A stretch of 64,000 nucleotides of DNA from Myxococcales bacterium (GTDB lineage: Bacteria; Myxococcota_A; UBA796; GCA-2862545). The notes under the pieces were generated by a model. The model was not told the origin of the DNA. It worked only from the letters and a program-made list of their open reading frames with translations, and did no database searches. The stretch spans positions 1 to 64,000 of the forward strand of contig JAHQVJ010000249.1 of NCBI GenBank assembly GCA_019634415.1. Direction: 5' to 3'. Both the position numbers and the translations under genes were made by a program. Shown here one piece after another: positions 1 to 9,141 of this stretch (position 1 is the stretch's first letter; each line of letters begins with the position of its first letter).

Positions 1-630
1 AGCCTGCGGATCTGCCAGGCGATCGACGCCGATGCAGGCCGTCCCCTGATGCCGGAGTCCCTCGGCTCGGAGGTGGCCTCGGAGCTGACCATCGTGGACG
101 GCACGCCCCACGTGGCCCTGCTCTATGGCGCCCATCCCGACGTGGACGTGCGCCCCGAGCGGCTGCGACGGAACATGCCCGGGGTGCACGATCGCAAGCT
201 CGCCAAGATCCGATCCGCGCGAGACCAGGTGGCCGACGATCCGTTGCTCACCGCCGCCTTTGACGCGAAGATCGCCAAGGAAGAGGCGGCGCGGGCCTTC
301 GTGGCCACCCCTGCCCAGATGCGGAGCGCCTTCGAGGAGACGCGGGCCATCGTGGCGGACCTCGATCGCCGGCTGGCCGACGGCCGCCGCTGGGCCTGCG
401 GCGAGGCCTTCACCCTCGCAGACGTGTTCTGGTCGGTGTCGCTGTTTCGCCTCGCCTGGCTCGGCATGGCACCCGTGTGGGAAGGCAACCACCCGCTGAA
501 CGGCGAGGAGCGGCGCCACGTGAGCGCCTACGCGCAGCACCTGTTCGCGCGACCGACCTTCCGAGCGGCGGTGGTGGACTGGCCCCTCACGCCCCGATCG
601 GAGCACGCCGAGCGGTTCGTGCGCAGCTGA
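1..630 (+). CDS. Glutathione S-transferase family protein, C-terminal part
   Basis: The reading frame is open from the first base of the window, so the gene starts upstream and only about 209 residues are visible. The visible part matches the all-helical C-terminal half of a cytosolic glutathione S-transferase. The best clue is the segment WACGEAFTLADVFWSVSLF, where the A-D-V/I motif of the GST helix-6 N-capping box is clear. The pattern FTLADVFWSVSLFRLAWLG recalls GSTs of the tetrachlorohydroquinone dehalogenase type, but the thioredoxin-fold half with the active site lies outside the window, so no substrate can be given. It is convergent with the next gene, with 3 bases between them. Confidence 0.75.
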   Translation, partial: SLRICQAIDADAGRPLMPESLGSEVASELTIVDGTPHVALLYGAHPDVDVRPERLRRNMPGVHDRKLAKIRSARDQVADDPLLTAAFDAKIAKEEAARAFVATPAQMRSAFEETRAIVADLDRRLADGRRWACGEAFTLADVFWSVSLFRLAWLGMAPVWEGNHPLNGEERRHVSAYAQHLFARPTFRAAVVDWPLTPRSEHAERFVRS

Positions 631-633
631 GGC

Positions 634-1134
634 CTACGCCGGCCCGGAGTCCTCTTCGCCCATCAGATCCATCAGCTCCCCCGAGGCATGGGCGCTGAAG
701 ATCTCCGTGGCCGCCTCCTCGTCGGAGTCGTCGCCGTGGTAGTAGTCCGGCAGCTTGCCGATCCGGAAGCTGTCCGCACGGGTCACGTGACTGCTGCCCG
801 TGGTGTCGTCGAAGTAGCCGTACAGCCCCTCCGCCTTCGGCAGCTCCGACTCGGGGATGCCGACGGGGAACGGAGGCAGAGAGCCCACGTCGCCCACGGG
901 CATGCCCTGCGTGGGCACCGCCGAGGGGGCGCGCCCCGTGGCTGGCAGGACGGTGTCGAACGGCTCCTCGTAGGCTCGCTCCAGCAACCAGGCCTCATAC
1001 GCCTCCCGCTTCCGTCGGCGCTGCCGAGCGTCCATCCACAGCCACACGCCGAGCACGCCGACCGCGAGCAACGCCACGATCAAGGCGATCAACATCAGAG
1101 TTGCGGCGACCGCAAACGCCACCGTGGGTTCCAC
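634..1134 (-). CDS. Single-pass membrane protein of unknown function
   Basis: I do not recognise this 166-residue protein. A strongly hydrophobic helix (about residues 5-32, ending in VWLWMDARQRRRKR) is followed by a basic stop-transfer stretch and an acidic, Pro/Gly-rich tail, so most of the protein should lie in the cytoplasm. The GTG at 1134 is preferred to the TTG at 1164 because a TAGGAT -10-like hexamer sits close to that TTG and GGGGAG stretches precede the GTG. The gene is divergent from the P5C dehydrogenase gene and convergent with the GST. No catalytic motif is visible. Confidence 0.6.
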   Translation of the reverse strand: MEPTVAFAVAATLMLIALIVALLAVGVLGVWLWMDARQRRRKREAYEAWLLERAYEEPFDTVLPATGRAPSAVPTQGMPVGDVGSLPPFPVGIPESELPKAEGLYGYFDDTTGSSHVTRADSFRIGKLPDYYHGDDSDEEAATEIFSAHASGELMDLMGEEDSGPA

Positions 1135-1239
1135 CCGCTCCCCCAGCTCCCCGCATCCTACCAATCGCGGCGGGGGGGATCGTGAGGATGCGCGTGGCCG
1201 TCAGGTTACAGCGGGCTGTCGTCCCCTCGGAGAGACAGC

Positions 1240-2862
1240 ATGTCAGCAGCGATCTCGAAGGTACCCGTGCCCCCGAACGAACCTGTCCTCGGCTACGCCC
1301 CGGGAAGTGCGGAGCGTGCATCCATCGAAGCGGCGCTGTCTCGCTGTGCGTCGGAGGTGGTGGACATCCCCTGTGTGATCGGTGGCGAGCCAGTGCTAAC
1401 GGGCAACACCGTCGACGTGACGATGCCTTGCGATCACAGCCACGTCCTCGCCAGGGTGCACCTGGCCGGACCCGCCGAGCTCGATCGCGCCGTGAAGGCG
1501 GCGGACGAGGCACGCCCGATGTGGGCGGCCTTGCCCTGGGAGGAGCGCGCTGCGGTCTTCCTGCGCGCCGCCGAGCTGCTGGCAGGGCCCCATCGCGACG
1601 TGGTGAACGCCGCCACGATGCTGGGTCAGGGCAAGACGGTGCACCAAGCGGAGATCGACGCCGCCTGCGAGCTCATCGACTTCTGGCGGTTCAACTCGCA
1701 CTACATGCAGGCACTCCTCCAGGAGCAGCCCACCCACAGCCCCACCGGGATCTGGAACCGCCTGGACCACCGGCCACTGGACGGCTTCGTCTTCGCCGTC
1801 ACGCCGTTCAACTTCACCTCCATCGCGCTGAACCTCCCCTCCGCGCCCGCCTGCATGGGCAACACCGTGGTGTGGAAGCCGGCCACCACCTCGGCCCTGT
1901 CGTGCTACCGCTCGTTCCAGGTGCTCGAGGCGGCGGGCCTGCCGGCCGGGGTCATCAACCTGGTGCACGGCCACGGCGCCGACGTCGGCGGCCCCATGCT
2001 GGAGCAACCGTCGCTGGCGGGCCTGCACTTCACGGGCTCCACCGGCACCTTCCAGCACCTCTGGAAGGGGATCGGCGAGCGCATCGGCAGCTACCGCCAG
2101 TACCCACGCATCGTGGGAGAGACGGGCGGCAAGGACTTCATCCTCGCCCACGCCAGCGCCAACCCCGCGGCGGTGGCCACGGCCATCTTGCGCGGCGCCT
2201 TCGAGTACCAGGGCCAGAAGTGCTCGGCAGCGAGCCGCATGTACCTGCCCCAGAGCCTGTGGCCCGAGATCCGCAACCGGCTGGCCAGCGAGCTCGCCGA
2301 GATGAAGATGGGCGACGTGCGCGACCTGTCGAACTTCATGGGCGCGGTGATCGACGAGCGCGCCTTCCGCAAGCACGACGGCTACCTGCAGCTGGGCCAC
2401 GACACGGCCGAGTGCGTGTCGGGGGGCAGCGCCGACGGCAGCGCCGGCTGGTTCGTGCAACCCACGGTGTTCCGGGTGGACGATCCCCACCATCGCCTGA
2501 TGACCGAGGAGATCTTCGGACCCATCGCCTCGGTCTTCGTCTACGACGACAACCGCTTCGACGAGGTGATGACCCTGGTGGACGAGACCAGCCCCTACGC
2601 CCTCACGGGGGCTGTCTTCGCCACCGATCGCCACGTGATCAACCAGGCGCGGGAGCGTCTCCGCTTCGCGGCGGGCAACTTCTACGTCAACGACAAGCCC
2701 ACGGGCGCGGTGGTGGGCCAGCAGCCCTTCGGCGGCGCGCGCGCGTCGGGCACCAACGACAAGGCTGGCTCCATCCTCAACCTGCTGCGCTGGACGAGCC
2801 CCCGCGCCATGAAGGAGACCTTCGATCCGCCCACGGACTGGCGCTACCCCTTCTTGGGATGA
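1240..2862 (+). CDS. pruA: L-glutamate gamma-semialdehyde (1-pyrroline-5-carboxylate) dehydrogenase
   Basis: This enzyme oxidises L-glutamate-5-semialdehyde (from P5C) to glutamate with NAD+, the second step of proline catabolism, in the cytoplasm. At 540 residues it has the length of stand-alone P5CDH of the ALDH4A1 type rather than the PutA fusion. It opens with the family signature NEPVLGYAPGSAER. The general base (E294 in VGETGGKD) and nucleophile (C328 in YQGQKCSAAS) are 34 residues apart, as in other aldehyde dehydrogenases, and FAVTPFNFTSIALNLP forms part of the cofactor site. The ATG has a GGAGA ribosome site 7 bases upstream. No proline dehydrogenase gene is in the window. Confidence 0.95.
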   Translation: MSAAISKVPVPPNEPVLGYAPGSAERASIEAALSRCASEVVDIPCVIGGEPVLTGNTVDVTMPCDHSHVLARVHLAGPAELDRAVKAADEARPMWAALPWEERAAVFLRAAELLAGPHRDVVNAATMLGQGKTVHQAEIDAACELIDFWRFNSHYMQALLQEQPTHSPTGIWNRLDHRPLDGFVFAVTPFNFTSIALNLPSAPACMGNTVVWKPATTSALSCYRSFQVLEAAGLPAGVINLVHGHGADVGGPMLEQPSLAGLHFTGSTGTFQHLWKGIGERIGSYRQYPRIVGETGGKDFILAHASANPAAVATAILRGAFEYQGQKCSAASRMYLPQSLWPEIRNRLASELAEMKMGDVRDLSNFMGAVIDERAFRKHDGYLQLGHDTAECVSGGSADGSAGWFVQPTVFRVDDPHHRLMTEEIFGPIASVFVYDDNRFDEVMTLVDETSPYALTGAVFATDRHVINQARERLRFAAGNFYVNDKPTGAVVGQQPFGGARASGTNDKAGSILNLLRWTSPRAMKETFDPPTDWRYPFLG

Positions 2863-2880
2863 TCGCTGGGCGCGTTGCCG

Positions 2881-3393
2881 TCAGTCCTCTACGAGGCCGG
2901 TGTCGAGGGGCTCCTCCCCTTCTTCCTCCTCCACGGGAGGCAGCATGTCGCGCACCCCTGGTCGTGCAGAGAGCCGCGCTGCGTTCGGCAGCCGACCCTC
3001 CATGACGCCCTTGGGACTGAGCATGAGCCCGTTCGGCAGACCTGCAGGCAGATCGGGGCGCCCCACCGCAGCCCGCTCGCGCGGCCCCCGCACCTCCAAT
3101 CCCTGCGCCTCTCGGGCGGCGCGCCGAGCCTTGCGGCCCTTTCGACCCTTGCGCTCCGCACGGGGCTTGGTGGGGGCCGACGGAGGGAGCTGCCCCTCTG
3201 CGGCCGCCTGCACGGAGGCGGGCGGCGCGGGCTGTTCGACCCGAGCGCCGCTCAGCGCCCGGGTGGTGTTGCGCACCAGCCGGCTGCCCTCGTACATGCC
3301 GACGGTGAGCAGCACTCCGAGCAGGAGCATGCCTCCGTGGGTCAGGGCGGGTCGCATGGGCGACTCCTGCGAGGGCCGAGCGGGCAACGACAT
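2881..3393 (-). CDS. Small single-pass membrane protein downstream of DUF3999
   Basis: Unrecognised protein of 170 residues. A transmembrane helix (residues about 20-34, GGMLLLGVLLTVGMYEG) is followed by a Pro/Ala linker, a strongly basic block (KPRAERKGRKGRKARRAAR) and an acidic end (PPVEEEEGEE). The ATG at 3393 is chosen because AGGAG lies 8 bases upstream; the longer open frame to 3564 runs through the end of the preceding gene and reads as shadow sequence. It starts 22 bases after the DUF3999 stop, so it is probably the last gene of the DUF2339-DUF3999 operon. The charge segregation suggests a scaffold or linker, which is inference only. Confidence 0.6.
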   Translation of the reverse strand: MSLPARPSQESPMRPALTHGGMLLLGVLLTVGMYEGSRLVRNTTRALSGARVEQPAPPASVQAAAEGQLPPSAPTKPRAERKGRKGRKARRAAREAQGLEVRGPRERAAVGRPDLPAGLPNGLMLSPKGVMEGRLPNAARLSARPGVRDMLPPVEEEEGEEPLDTGLVED

Positions 3394-3415
3394 GCGAGCA
3401 CTCCTGCGCGGGCAG

Positions 3416-5311
3416 CTACGACGTCGTAGCAGACTCTGCAGGCGTTCGCCGAAGGAGATCGGCGAGCAGCGCCAGCAGCCCCAGGGCGAGCACCCCGAAG
3501 CCGACCGCGAGCATCCCCCGATCCATCGCCGTGAGTGGCACCTTCTCGGTCGCCACCGGCTCACCCAGGGCCACGGGCTCGAGGGCCCGGCGCCGCAGCG
3601 TGTCCACCAGTAGCGACAGGTCGTAGTCGGGGGCGCTGCGTCGCGGGTCGCCGTAGTACAGCGCCGTGGGCGACTCCGGGAGCACCGTGACGAGCTCGTA
3701 GGCGGGTACGTGCACCTGCACGTCGTCGATGGGCAGCGGCGGATCGTCGCCGTTGTCGATGGTGATCACGAGCCCACGCCCCACGGCTCTCCCCACGCCG
3801 AGGGCCAACGCCCCGGGCTTGTCGCTGCCGATCCAGCGCACGGCGCGCAGCGGCTGCAGCCCTGAGCCGCGCGCCACCTCGAGCTGAACCTGTCGCTCGA
3901 ACAGCGGCGCCTGCGTGGTGAGCACCACCGTGCTCAGCGGCACGCCGTCGATGGGCAAGGTCACGGTGATGCGCGAGCGGGACCCCTCCTCGGTCCGATC
4001 CCAGGTCACGCCGTCGAGCACCGGATCGGCGCCCCCGCGCCGCACGATGTGGGGCACCTTGAGCCCCTCCGTGGCGAGCCGTACGTCCACGAGCCCCTGT
4101 CGGCTGTGCGCCAGCACCTCCGGGGGCACGGGGATCCGGACCGGACCGGAGCCTCCCGAGACGGGCCGAGACCAGGCGAATCCCTTGGTGGACAGCGGCG
4201 AGCTGGGAACCGCCAGGTTCGAGCGCACCTCGGGAGGCACCCACTCGGGGTTCGCCTCCGGTGTACGCGGCGACACCACCGCGGTGGACAGCCTGGCCAG
4301 CTCCGGCCCCGCGGCCTCCAGATCCCACAGCGGCGACGTGCCCACGGGCGCACCGCCGTACAGCACGTGCGGACCAGGCCCCGCGTCGAGGGCCACGAGC
4401 TGCACGCCGTCGAGCTCCAAGGCCACGGAGGTGACGTCGAGGGGGTGCTTGTTCTGGGCCCGCACCAGCAGCACGAGGCGCTCGCCGCGTCGCGACACGG
4501 GCACCTCCGACAGCTCGGCGTGCACGGGCCCCAGGGTGACCTTGTGGATCTCGGCGACGTCGTCCGGGAACTTGTCGTACAGGGGGTCCACGAAGGGAGA
4601 CTCCCAGGGGATCGTGAGCGCTCCGGCCTCGCGGTGGAAGGTCTCCTCCGCGGCGTGCACGATCAGCCGGTCCACCGGCAGCGGCCGATCCTGGGGCAGC
4701 GCATAGGCCACCCAGCCGTTCTCCTGCACCATCGTGTGACTGGGAACCACGTCGATGCGATCGGGCGGCACACCCGCCTGCACGCGCCACATCGCCTCGA
4801 TCACGGGAGGGCGCCGCGTGAGCGCCACGCCGTGCCGCTCGAGCTCCACGCGCACGGCACCTGTCACGCCGGGCAGCGCCACCCGCTCCTGCGCCCCTTG
4901 GGGCAATCGCCACACGAAGGTGGGCTCCCCGATGGGCTCGCCGTCTGGCCCGAACACGCGCACATGGGCTGCCGCCCCTGTCCCGGGCAGCGTGATGTGC
5001 AGCGCATCCACGGGCCGCTCCCCCAGCTGCACGAGGTAGGCGTCTTCTTCCGGCAGCGCGCTCACGTCGAGGCTGCCCTGCATCAGCTCCAGGCGCTCGG
5101 CACCCTCCAGCCGGACCACAGGCACGGCCTCCCCCCGACCGTTCACCAGCAGCAGGTCCGTGCCGTCCACCGGATCCTCCGCCGTGCGCAGCTGGGGCGG
5201 CACGGCGATGCGCACCGCACCTACCTCGGGCAGCTCCACCGTGGCTCGCACCGGATACCGGTCGGGGCTGGATCCCCACGCCGCCACGCACCCGAAGAGA
5301 ATCGGCACCAT
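3416..5311 (-). CDS. DUF3999 family exported/membrane protein
   Basis: This 631-residue protein has a short signal-like start (MVPILFGCVAAWG), a long beta-rich body with repeated Pro/Val-rich sandwich-like segments, and one C-terminal transmembrane helix (about residues 603-624, GMLAVGFGVLALGLLALLADLL). That layout, plus position directly after a DUF2339 gene, fits DUF3999, which is commonly paired with DUF2339. The function of the family is unknown; an envelope role is likely. The ATG overlaps the DUF2339 stop by one base (TGATG), which fixes the start and implies translational coupling. The 140 extra residues of the longer open frame are shadow of the DUF2339 gene. Confidence 0.8.
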   Translation of the reverse strand: MVPILFGCVAAWGSSPDRYPVRATVELPEVGAVRIAVPPQLRTAEDPVDGTDLLLVNGRGEAVPVVRLEGAERLELMQGSLDVSALPEEDAYLVQLGERPVDALHITLPGTGAAAHVRVFGPDGEPIGEPTFVWRLPQGAQERVALPGVTGAVRVELERHGVALTRRPPVIEAMWRVQAGVPPDRIDVVPSHTMVQENGWVAYALPQDRPLPVDRLIVHAAEETFHREAGALTIPWESPFVDPLYDKFPDDVAEIHKVTLGPVHAELSEVPVSRRGERLVLLVRAQNKHPLDVTSVALELDGVQLVALDAGPGPHVLYGGAPVGTSPLWDLEAAGPELARLSTAVVSPRTPEANPEWVPPEVRSNLAVPSSPLSTKGFAWSRPVSGGSGPVRIPVPPEVLAHSRQGLVDVRLATEGLKVPHIVRRGGADPVLDGVTWDRTEEGSRSRITVTLPIDGVPLSTVVLTTQAPLFERQVQLEVARGSGLQPLRAVRWIGSDKPGALALGVGRAVGRGLVITIDNGDDPPLPIDDVQVHVPAYELVTVLPESPTALYYGDPRRSAPDYDLSLLVDTLRRRALEPVALGEPVATEKVPLTAMDRGMLAVGFGVLALGLLALLADLLRRTPAESATTS

Positions 5312-7830
5312 CACGTCTCCTCCGCCCCGCGGGAGACCCCACGCAACACGATTCGTTCGAACAGCAGCGCAGCCACCAACAGCGACACGGCCAGACAAGC
5401 GACGGATCCCACCCGCACGAAGCCGGACAGGCCCCAAAGGTCGAACACGAACACCTTGACGGTGGCGAGCAGCACGAAGCCGAAGCCCACCAGCCGCACC
5501 CAGCGCACGTCTCGCCACAGGCCGATGCCCAGGATGGTCAGCCCGTAGCCGGCCCACGACGCCGAGCGCACCATGCTCTGTACGAGCCCGCTGCCACCGA
5601 GCTCCAGCGGCCCGGTGTCTTGGAAGGCGTGGCTCACCTGCACGTTGACCAGCGCGAACCCGATGAGGGCCGCCAGCCCGTTGAGCGCGGGTGCGAATCG
5701 CGGCATCCGGTGGGCCACGTACAGCACGCACAGCAGCGGCAAGCCCCAGCTGTACAGCGTCCAGTTGAGGATGGGCCAGCCCTCAGACGCCGTGCCCCAC
5801 GACAGCGCGAAGGGATTGAGCACCAGCCGCACGCCCACCATGGCGCACAGCACCAGCACCCCAGCACGCAGCAGGGGCTGATCGAGCTTCTTGTCGGCCC
5901 AGGCGAGGGCAGCCGCCTCGAGCGCCCAGACCACCGTGAGCCAGCGCGCCTCGAGCTGCAGAGGCACCGCCGCCACCACTCCGAGCAGCACGACGGCCAC
6001 GAACACCGCGGTGACCACCTCGCGCCGACTCAGCACCCCACGACGCAGCAGCACGCTGGCCCCGAGCAAGGCGTTGGCGCCCAGCAGCAAGGGAAGCAGC
6101 CCCACGCCCACGTCGTCGAAGGCCAGCAGCCAGCTGCGGTACAGCGGCACGAACAGCAGCACCCCCGACAACGCCGCAGCGCCGTACGCCCAGCGGGGCG
6201 CGCTGCGCCAGCGCACGAGCAACGGCAGCTGAGCGGTGAACATCAGCACGAGGCACGCCGCCCCCACCGTCCACAGGACGCCCAGATCCCGCGGATCGGC
6301 CACCACCAGCGGCAGACACAGCGCAGGAACGGCCACGGCCACGGCGCCACCCCATCCGCTGGAGCGAGCCACCCCGGCCCCCGCCGCCGCCAGGGCCAGC
6401 AAGCCGACCACCAGCGCCAGCCCCTCCAGCTGTACCTGGGCGATGGCCAAGGCGACACCTGCGGCCCCGACGGCCACCACCACCCCGAGGGCGCTCCGGC
6501 TCCGGGCCGTGACGAGGGAGCCGACGACGGCCGCCCCCACGGCTCCCCAGACGAGCCAGGCGTCGGCAGGCTCGTGACTCACGGTCCAGCCCAGGGCGAA
6601 GACCATGGCCAGGGCTCCCGCGGCGCAGGCACCGGCCAAGGCCACGACCCACCCCCCGCGCCAGCGACCCACGGCGATCAGAGGAAGCGGCAGCACCACC
6701 GCCGCCCACGCCGCGGTGGGCAGGGAGCCGGCCACGGTGCGGGCCACCTGCTCGCCGGTACGCGGATCGGTGAACCAGGGGTCCACGGGCACCACCCAGG
6801 GCAGCGCCAGCGCGAGCACGCCAGTGGCCGTGCCGATCCCCGCCACGTGTACCCAGCGATGCTGGCTCACCGCCGCCCCCGCGAAGGGAAGCGACAGCAG
6901 CAGCACACCCAGAAGCGCGTCGCGGGCCTGATCCGGGGCGTACCACTCCGTGGTCCAGGCCAGGTGCATGCCAGCCACCATCACCGCAGCGCCGACCACG
7001 ATGTCCCACCACGCCCGCTGCACCGCGGCCAGCACGAAGCCGGCACACAGTAGGGCCAGGTAGGCGAAGAGCTGCAGCGCGTCGTTGGAGCCCGACGACA
7101 CCAGGATGGGAGTGAGCACGCCGCCCACCAGCGCCAGCCAGCCCAGGAACCGGTCGTCGTGACGAATGGCGCGTGCCGCCCCCAGCGCGGTCACGGCGAT
7201 CATCCCCACGCTGGCGACCAACGAGGGGATCAGGTCGTAGAGCGAAGCCGCGGCGAACAGCGAGCCGTACAAGGTGCCGATCCCCGCACCTGCCAGGGCA
7301 GAGGCGCCCCAGCGATGGCCCACGCGCCGCACCCGAGAGCCCACCACCCACAGCGACACACCGATGGCCAGCCCCGCGCTCACGCGAGCCGCTGGACCCA
7401 GCCAGCCTCGATCGATGGCCGCCACCAGGGCCAGCAGCGCCGCCACCACCGCCAGCAGTCCCCCGAGCCCCGCGGCCATCCACACCACCACCCGCTCCAG
7501 GGTGAGGTCCTCGAGGAAGCTGGGGGTGCTCGGCCTGCGGGCGGGCCGAGGCGGGGCGGGCGGAGGCGGCACGGGCGGATCGGCCTTCGCTGGCGTGTCG
7601 GCGGGCGCTGGTGCTGCGGGGACCTCGACGACCGGCGCCTCGGGCTCGGGCGTTGCCGCAGACGGTGTGGGCAGCGCCGCTGCCCGAGGGGCCGCTGCCA
7701 GCGCCTCGATCCGGCGCTCGAGCCGGCGCACGCGCTGGCTCAGCGTCACCGCCACCACCAGGGCGACGACCAGGGGCGCGAACCAGACGCTCAGCACGCA
7801 GCACGCGCCGTACAGGATCTCTTCGTCCAT
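5311..7830 (-). CDS. DUF2339 family polytopic membrane protein
   Basis: An 839-residue protein: one N-terminal transmembrane helix, a short coiled coil (LSQRVRRLERRIEALAAA), a Pro/Ala-rich linker (about residues 45-105), then more than 20 consecutive hydrophobic helices to the C-terminus. This is the usual architecture of DUF2339. The first loop contains RRVGHRWGASALAGAGIGT, typical of the family. The function is unknown; partnership with DUF3999 suggests a shared membrane complex. The ATG at 7830 (MDEEILYGACC) is preferred over the ATG 33 bases upstream, because the shared divergent promoter region lies in between. It is the first gene of a three-gene operon. Confidence 0.85.
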   Translation of the reverse strand: MDEEILYGACCVLSVWFAPLVVALVVAVTLSQRVRRLERRIEALAAAPRAAALPTPSAATPEPEAPVVEVPAAPAPADTPAKADPPVPPPPAPPRPARRPSTPSFLEDLTLERVVVWMAAGLGGLLAVVAALLALVAAIDRGWLGPAARVSAGLAIGVSLWVVGSRVRRVGHRWGASALAGAGIGTLYGSLFAAASLYDLIPSLVASVGMIAVTALGAARAIRHDDRFLGWLALVGGVLTPILVSSGSNDALQLFAYLALLCAGFVLAAVQRAWWDIVVGAAVMVAGMHLAWTTEWYAPDQARDALLGVLLLSLPFAGAAVSQHRWVHVAGIGTATGVLALALPWVVPVDPWFTDPRTGEQVARTVAGSLPTAAWAAVVLPLPLIAVGRWRGGWVVALAGACAAGALAMVFALGWTVSHEPADAWLVWGAVGAAVVGSLVTARSRSALGVVVAVGAAGVALAIAQVQLEGLALVVGLLALAAAGAGVARSSGWGGAVAVAVPALCLPLVVADPRDLGVLWTVGAACLVLMFTAQLPLLVRWRSAPRWAYGAAALSGVLLFVPLYRSWLLAFDDVGVGLLPLLLGANALLGASVLLRRGVLSRREVVTAVFVAVVLLGVVAAVPLQLEARWLTVVWALEAAALAWADKKLDQPLLRAGVLVLCAMVGVRLVLNPFALSWGTASEGWPILNWTLYSWGLPLLCVLYVAHRMPRFAPALNGLAALIGFALVNVQVSHAFQDTGPLELGGSGLVQSMVRSASWAGYGLTILGIGLWRDVRWVRLVGFGFVLLATVKVFVFDLWGLSGFVRVGSVACLAVSLLVAALLFERIVLRGVSRGAEET

Positions 7831-7833
7831 CAG

Positions 7834-7847
7834 GCGCAGACTATAGG
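7834..7847 (+). promoter_or_regulatory. Promoter -10 element, divergent region of the BtuF-like gene
   Basis: The block GCGCAGACTATAGG carries a TATAGG -10-like hexamer 20 bases before the ATG at 7868. Thirteen of its bases (GCGCAGACTATAG) recur on the opposite strand at 13382-13394 ahead of another gene. Because CTATAG is palindromic, the block could also serve the divergent DUF2339 gene. No clear -35 box is visible. Confidence 0.4.
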
Positions 7848-7867
7848 ACACCCCCCACCTCATCGTT

Positions 7868-8653
7868 ATGGAGCGTTACGACACGATGCGGATCGTCAGC
7901 CTCACGTGCTCCAACACCGAGATCGTCTGCGCCCTGGGATGCTCCGACCAGCTGGTGGGCGTCGACGACCACTCCGACTTCCCCGAGGCGGTGGTCACCG
8001 CACTGCCCACCGTGGGCAAGGACCTCGACGTGGATCCCGAGAAGGTGGCGGCGCTTCGGCCCGATCTGGTGCTGGCCTCGCTCACGGTGCCGGGCCACGA
8101 GAAGGTGGTGGAGCGCATCGACGCCACGGGGCTCCGCTGGATCGCCCCCGCTCCCGTCTCCCTCGAGGACGTCTACCGCGACATCCACACCCTCGCGGGG
8201 CATCTGGGCGTTCCCGAGCGCGCCGACACACTGGTGGCCCAGATGCGAGCAGCCATCGTGCCCGTGGCCGCGGAGCGCCGTCCGCGGGTGCTGGTGGAGT
8301 GGTGGCCGAAGCCGGTGATCGTTCCGGGCAAGCGCTCGTGGGTGACGGATCTGATCACGGCTGCGGGCGGCCACAACCCGCTGCAAGACCGCGACGTGGA
8401 GTCCACGCCCATCACCGACGAGGAGGCCGTGGCCTGCGATCCCGACGCCGTGGTGATCAGCTGGTGCGGCGTGCCGACCCACAAGTACCGACCGAGCGAA
8501 GTCCACAAGCGCACTGCCTGGCAGGGGATCTCCGCCCTGCGGGCGGACCGCGTCCACTGCATCGCCGAGGCCTACCTGGGGCGACCGGGACCCCGACTGG
8601 TTCAGGGCTACCGCGCGCTGCGCGATGTGGTTCAGGGCTGCTCGGGCACCTGA
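7868..8653 (+). CDS. Cobalamin-binding (BtuF-like) periplasmic-binding-fold protein without signal peptide
   Basis: This 261-residue protein has the helical-backbone binding-protein fold of BtuF/FhuD. It starts almost at once with the family motif RIVSLTCSNTEIVCALG, followed by LVGVDDHSDFPE, and has the middle motif RPDLVLASLTVPGHEKVVERI and the C-terminal GISALRADRVHCIAEAYLGRPGPR. There is no signal peptide or lipobox, unlike transporter-linked BtuF, so it is probably cytoplasmic or exported another way. No ABC transporter genes are nearby. An alternative start (ATG at 7886) would begin directly at the motif. It overlaps the convergent next gene by 22 bases. Confidence 0.8.
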   Translation: MERYDTMRIVSLTCSNTEIVCALGCSDQLVGVDDHSDFPEAVVTALPTVGKDLDVDPEKVAALRPDLVLASLTVPGHEKVVERIDATGLRWIAPAPVSLEDVYRDIHTLAGHLGVPERADTLVAQMRAAIVPVAAERRPRVLVEWWPKPVIVPGKRSWVTDLITAAGGHNPLQDRDVESTPITDEEAVACDPDAVVISWCGVPTHKYRPSEVHKRTAWQGISALRADRVHCIAEAYLGRPGPRLVQGYRALRDVVQGCSGT

Positions 8654-9141
8654 TCGGCGCGCTTGCCGCGCAGGCGCTGCAGCGCCTCGGGTGGCTCCGG
8701 CTGCGCGGTCAGCGGCTGGGCCGCCGCAGCAGCCTCCGTGATGCGCTCGGCCACCCACGCGAGGTGCTCGGGGCTCAAGCCCCTCAGCACCACACGCTGC
8801 CCGTCTGCGTCGAGCTGCAGGCGATCCTCGCGCTTCAGCACCTCCATGCCCAGCAGCGGCAGGCGGTGCACCACGAAGCGGGCGAGCTCCATGCGACCGA
8901 TCTCCACGTGGCCGTGATCGATGCGCAAGGTGGCGTGCCGCTGATCCCGAAAGGCGCGCACCACGACCGCCACCGCCGCCACCAGAAGCAAGCTGGAGCC
9001 GGACGGCTCCGAGAGCACCCACACGCCCACCGCGGCAGCCACCAGCGCGGTGGCGAGGATGCGCAGGGAGCGGTCCCGGGTGACCGGCAGCACCACGTCG
9101 ATGCCGTGAAGATCCTCGCGCACGTCCAGCGACTCGCTCAT
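8632..9141 (-). CDS. Small membrane protein of unknown function (two transmembrane segments)
   Basis: A 169-residue protein with two closely spaced hydrophobic helices (about residues 27-43 and 49-62), then a beta-rich soluble domain (ATLRIDHGHVEIGRMELARF, LQLDADGQRVVLRGLS) that resembles a PH-like or DUF2244-type membrane-anchored domain without a firm match. Its ATG overlaps the stop of the upstream gene (ATGA), so the two form an operon. Its 3' end overlaps the convergent BtuF-like gene by 22 bases. No catalytic residues are apparent. Confidence 0.6.
   Translation of the reverse strand: MSESLDVREDLHGIDVVLPVTRDRSLRILATALVAAAVGVWVLSEPSGSSLLLVAAVAVVVRAFRDQRHATLRIDHGHVEIGRMELARFVVHRLPLLGMEVLKREDRLQLDADGQRVVLRGLSPEHLAWVAERITEAAAAAQPLTAQPEPPEALQRLRGKRADQVPEQP

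Noticed and set aside
1396..2634. 412-codon minus-strand frame opposite P5C dehydrogenase
   Set aside because: No motif and His/Val/Gly-rich low-complexity sequence; the plus-strand gene has all catalytic residues.
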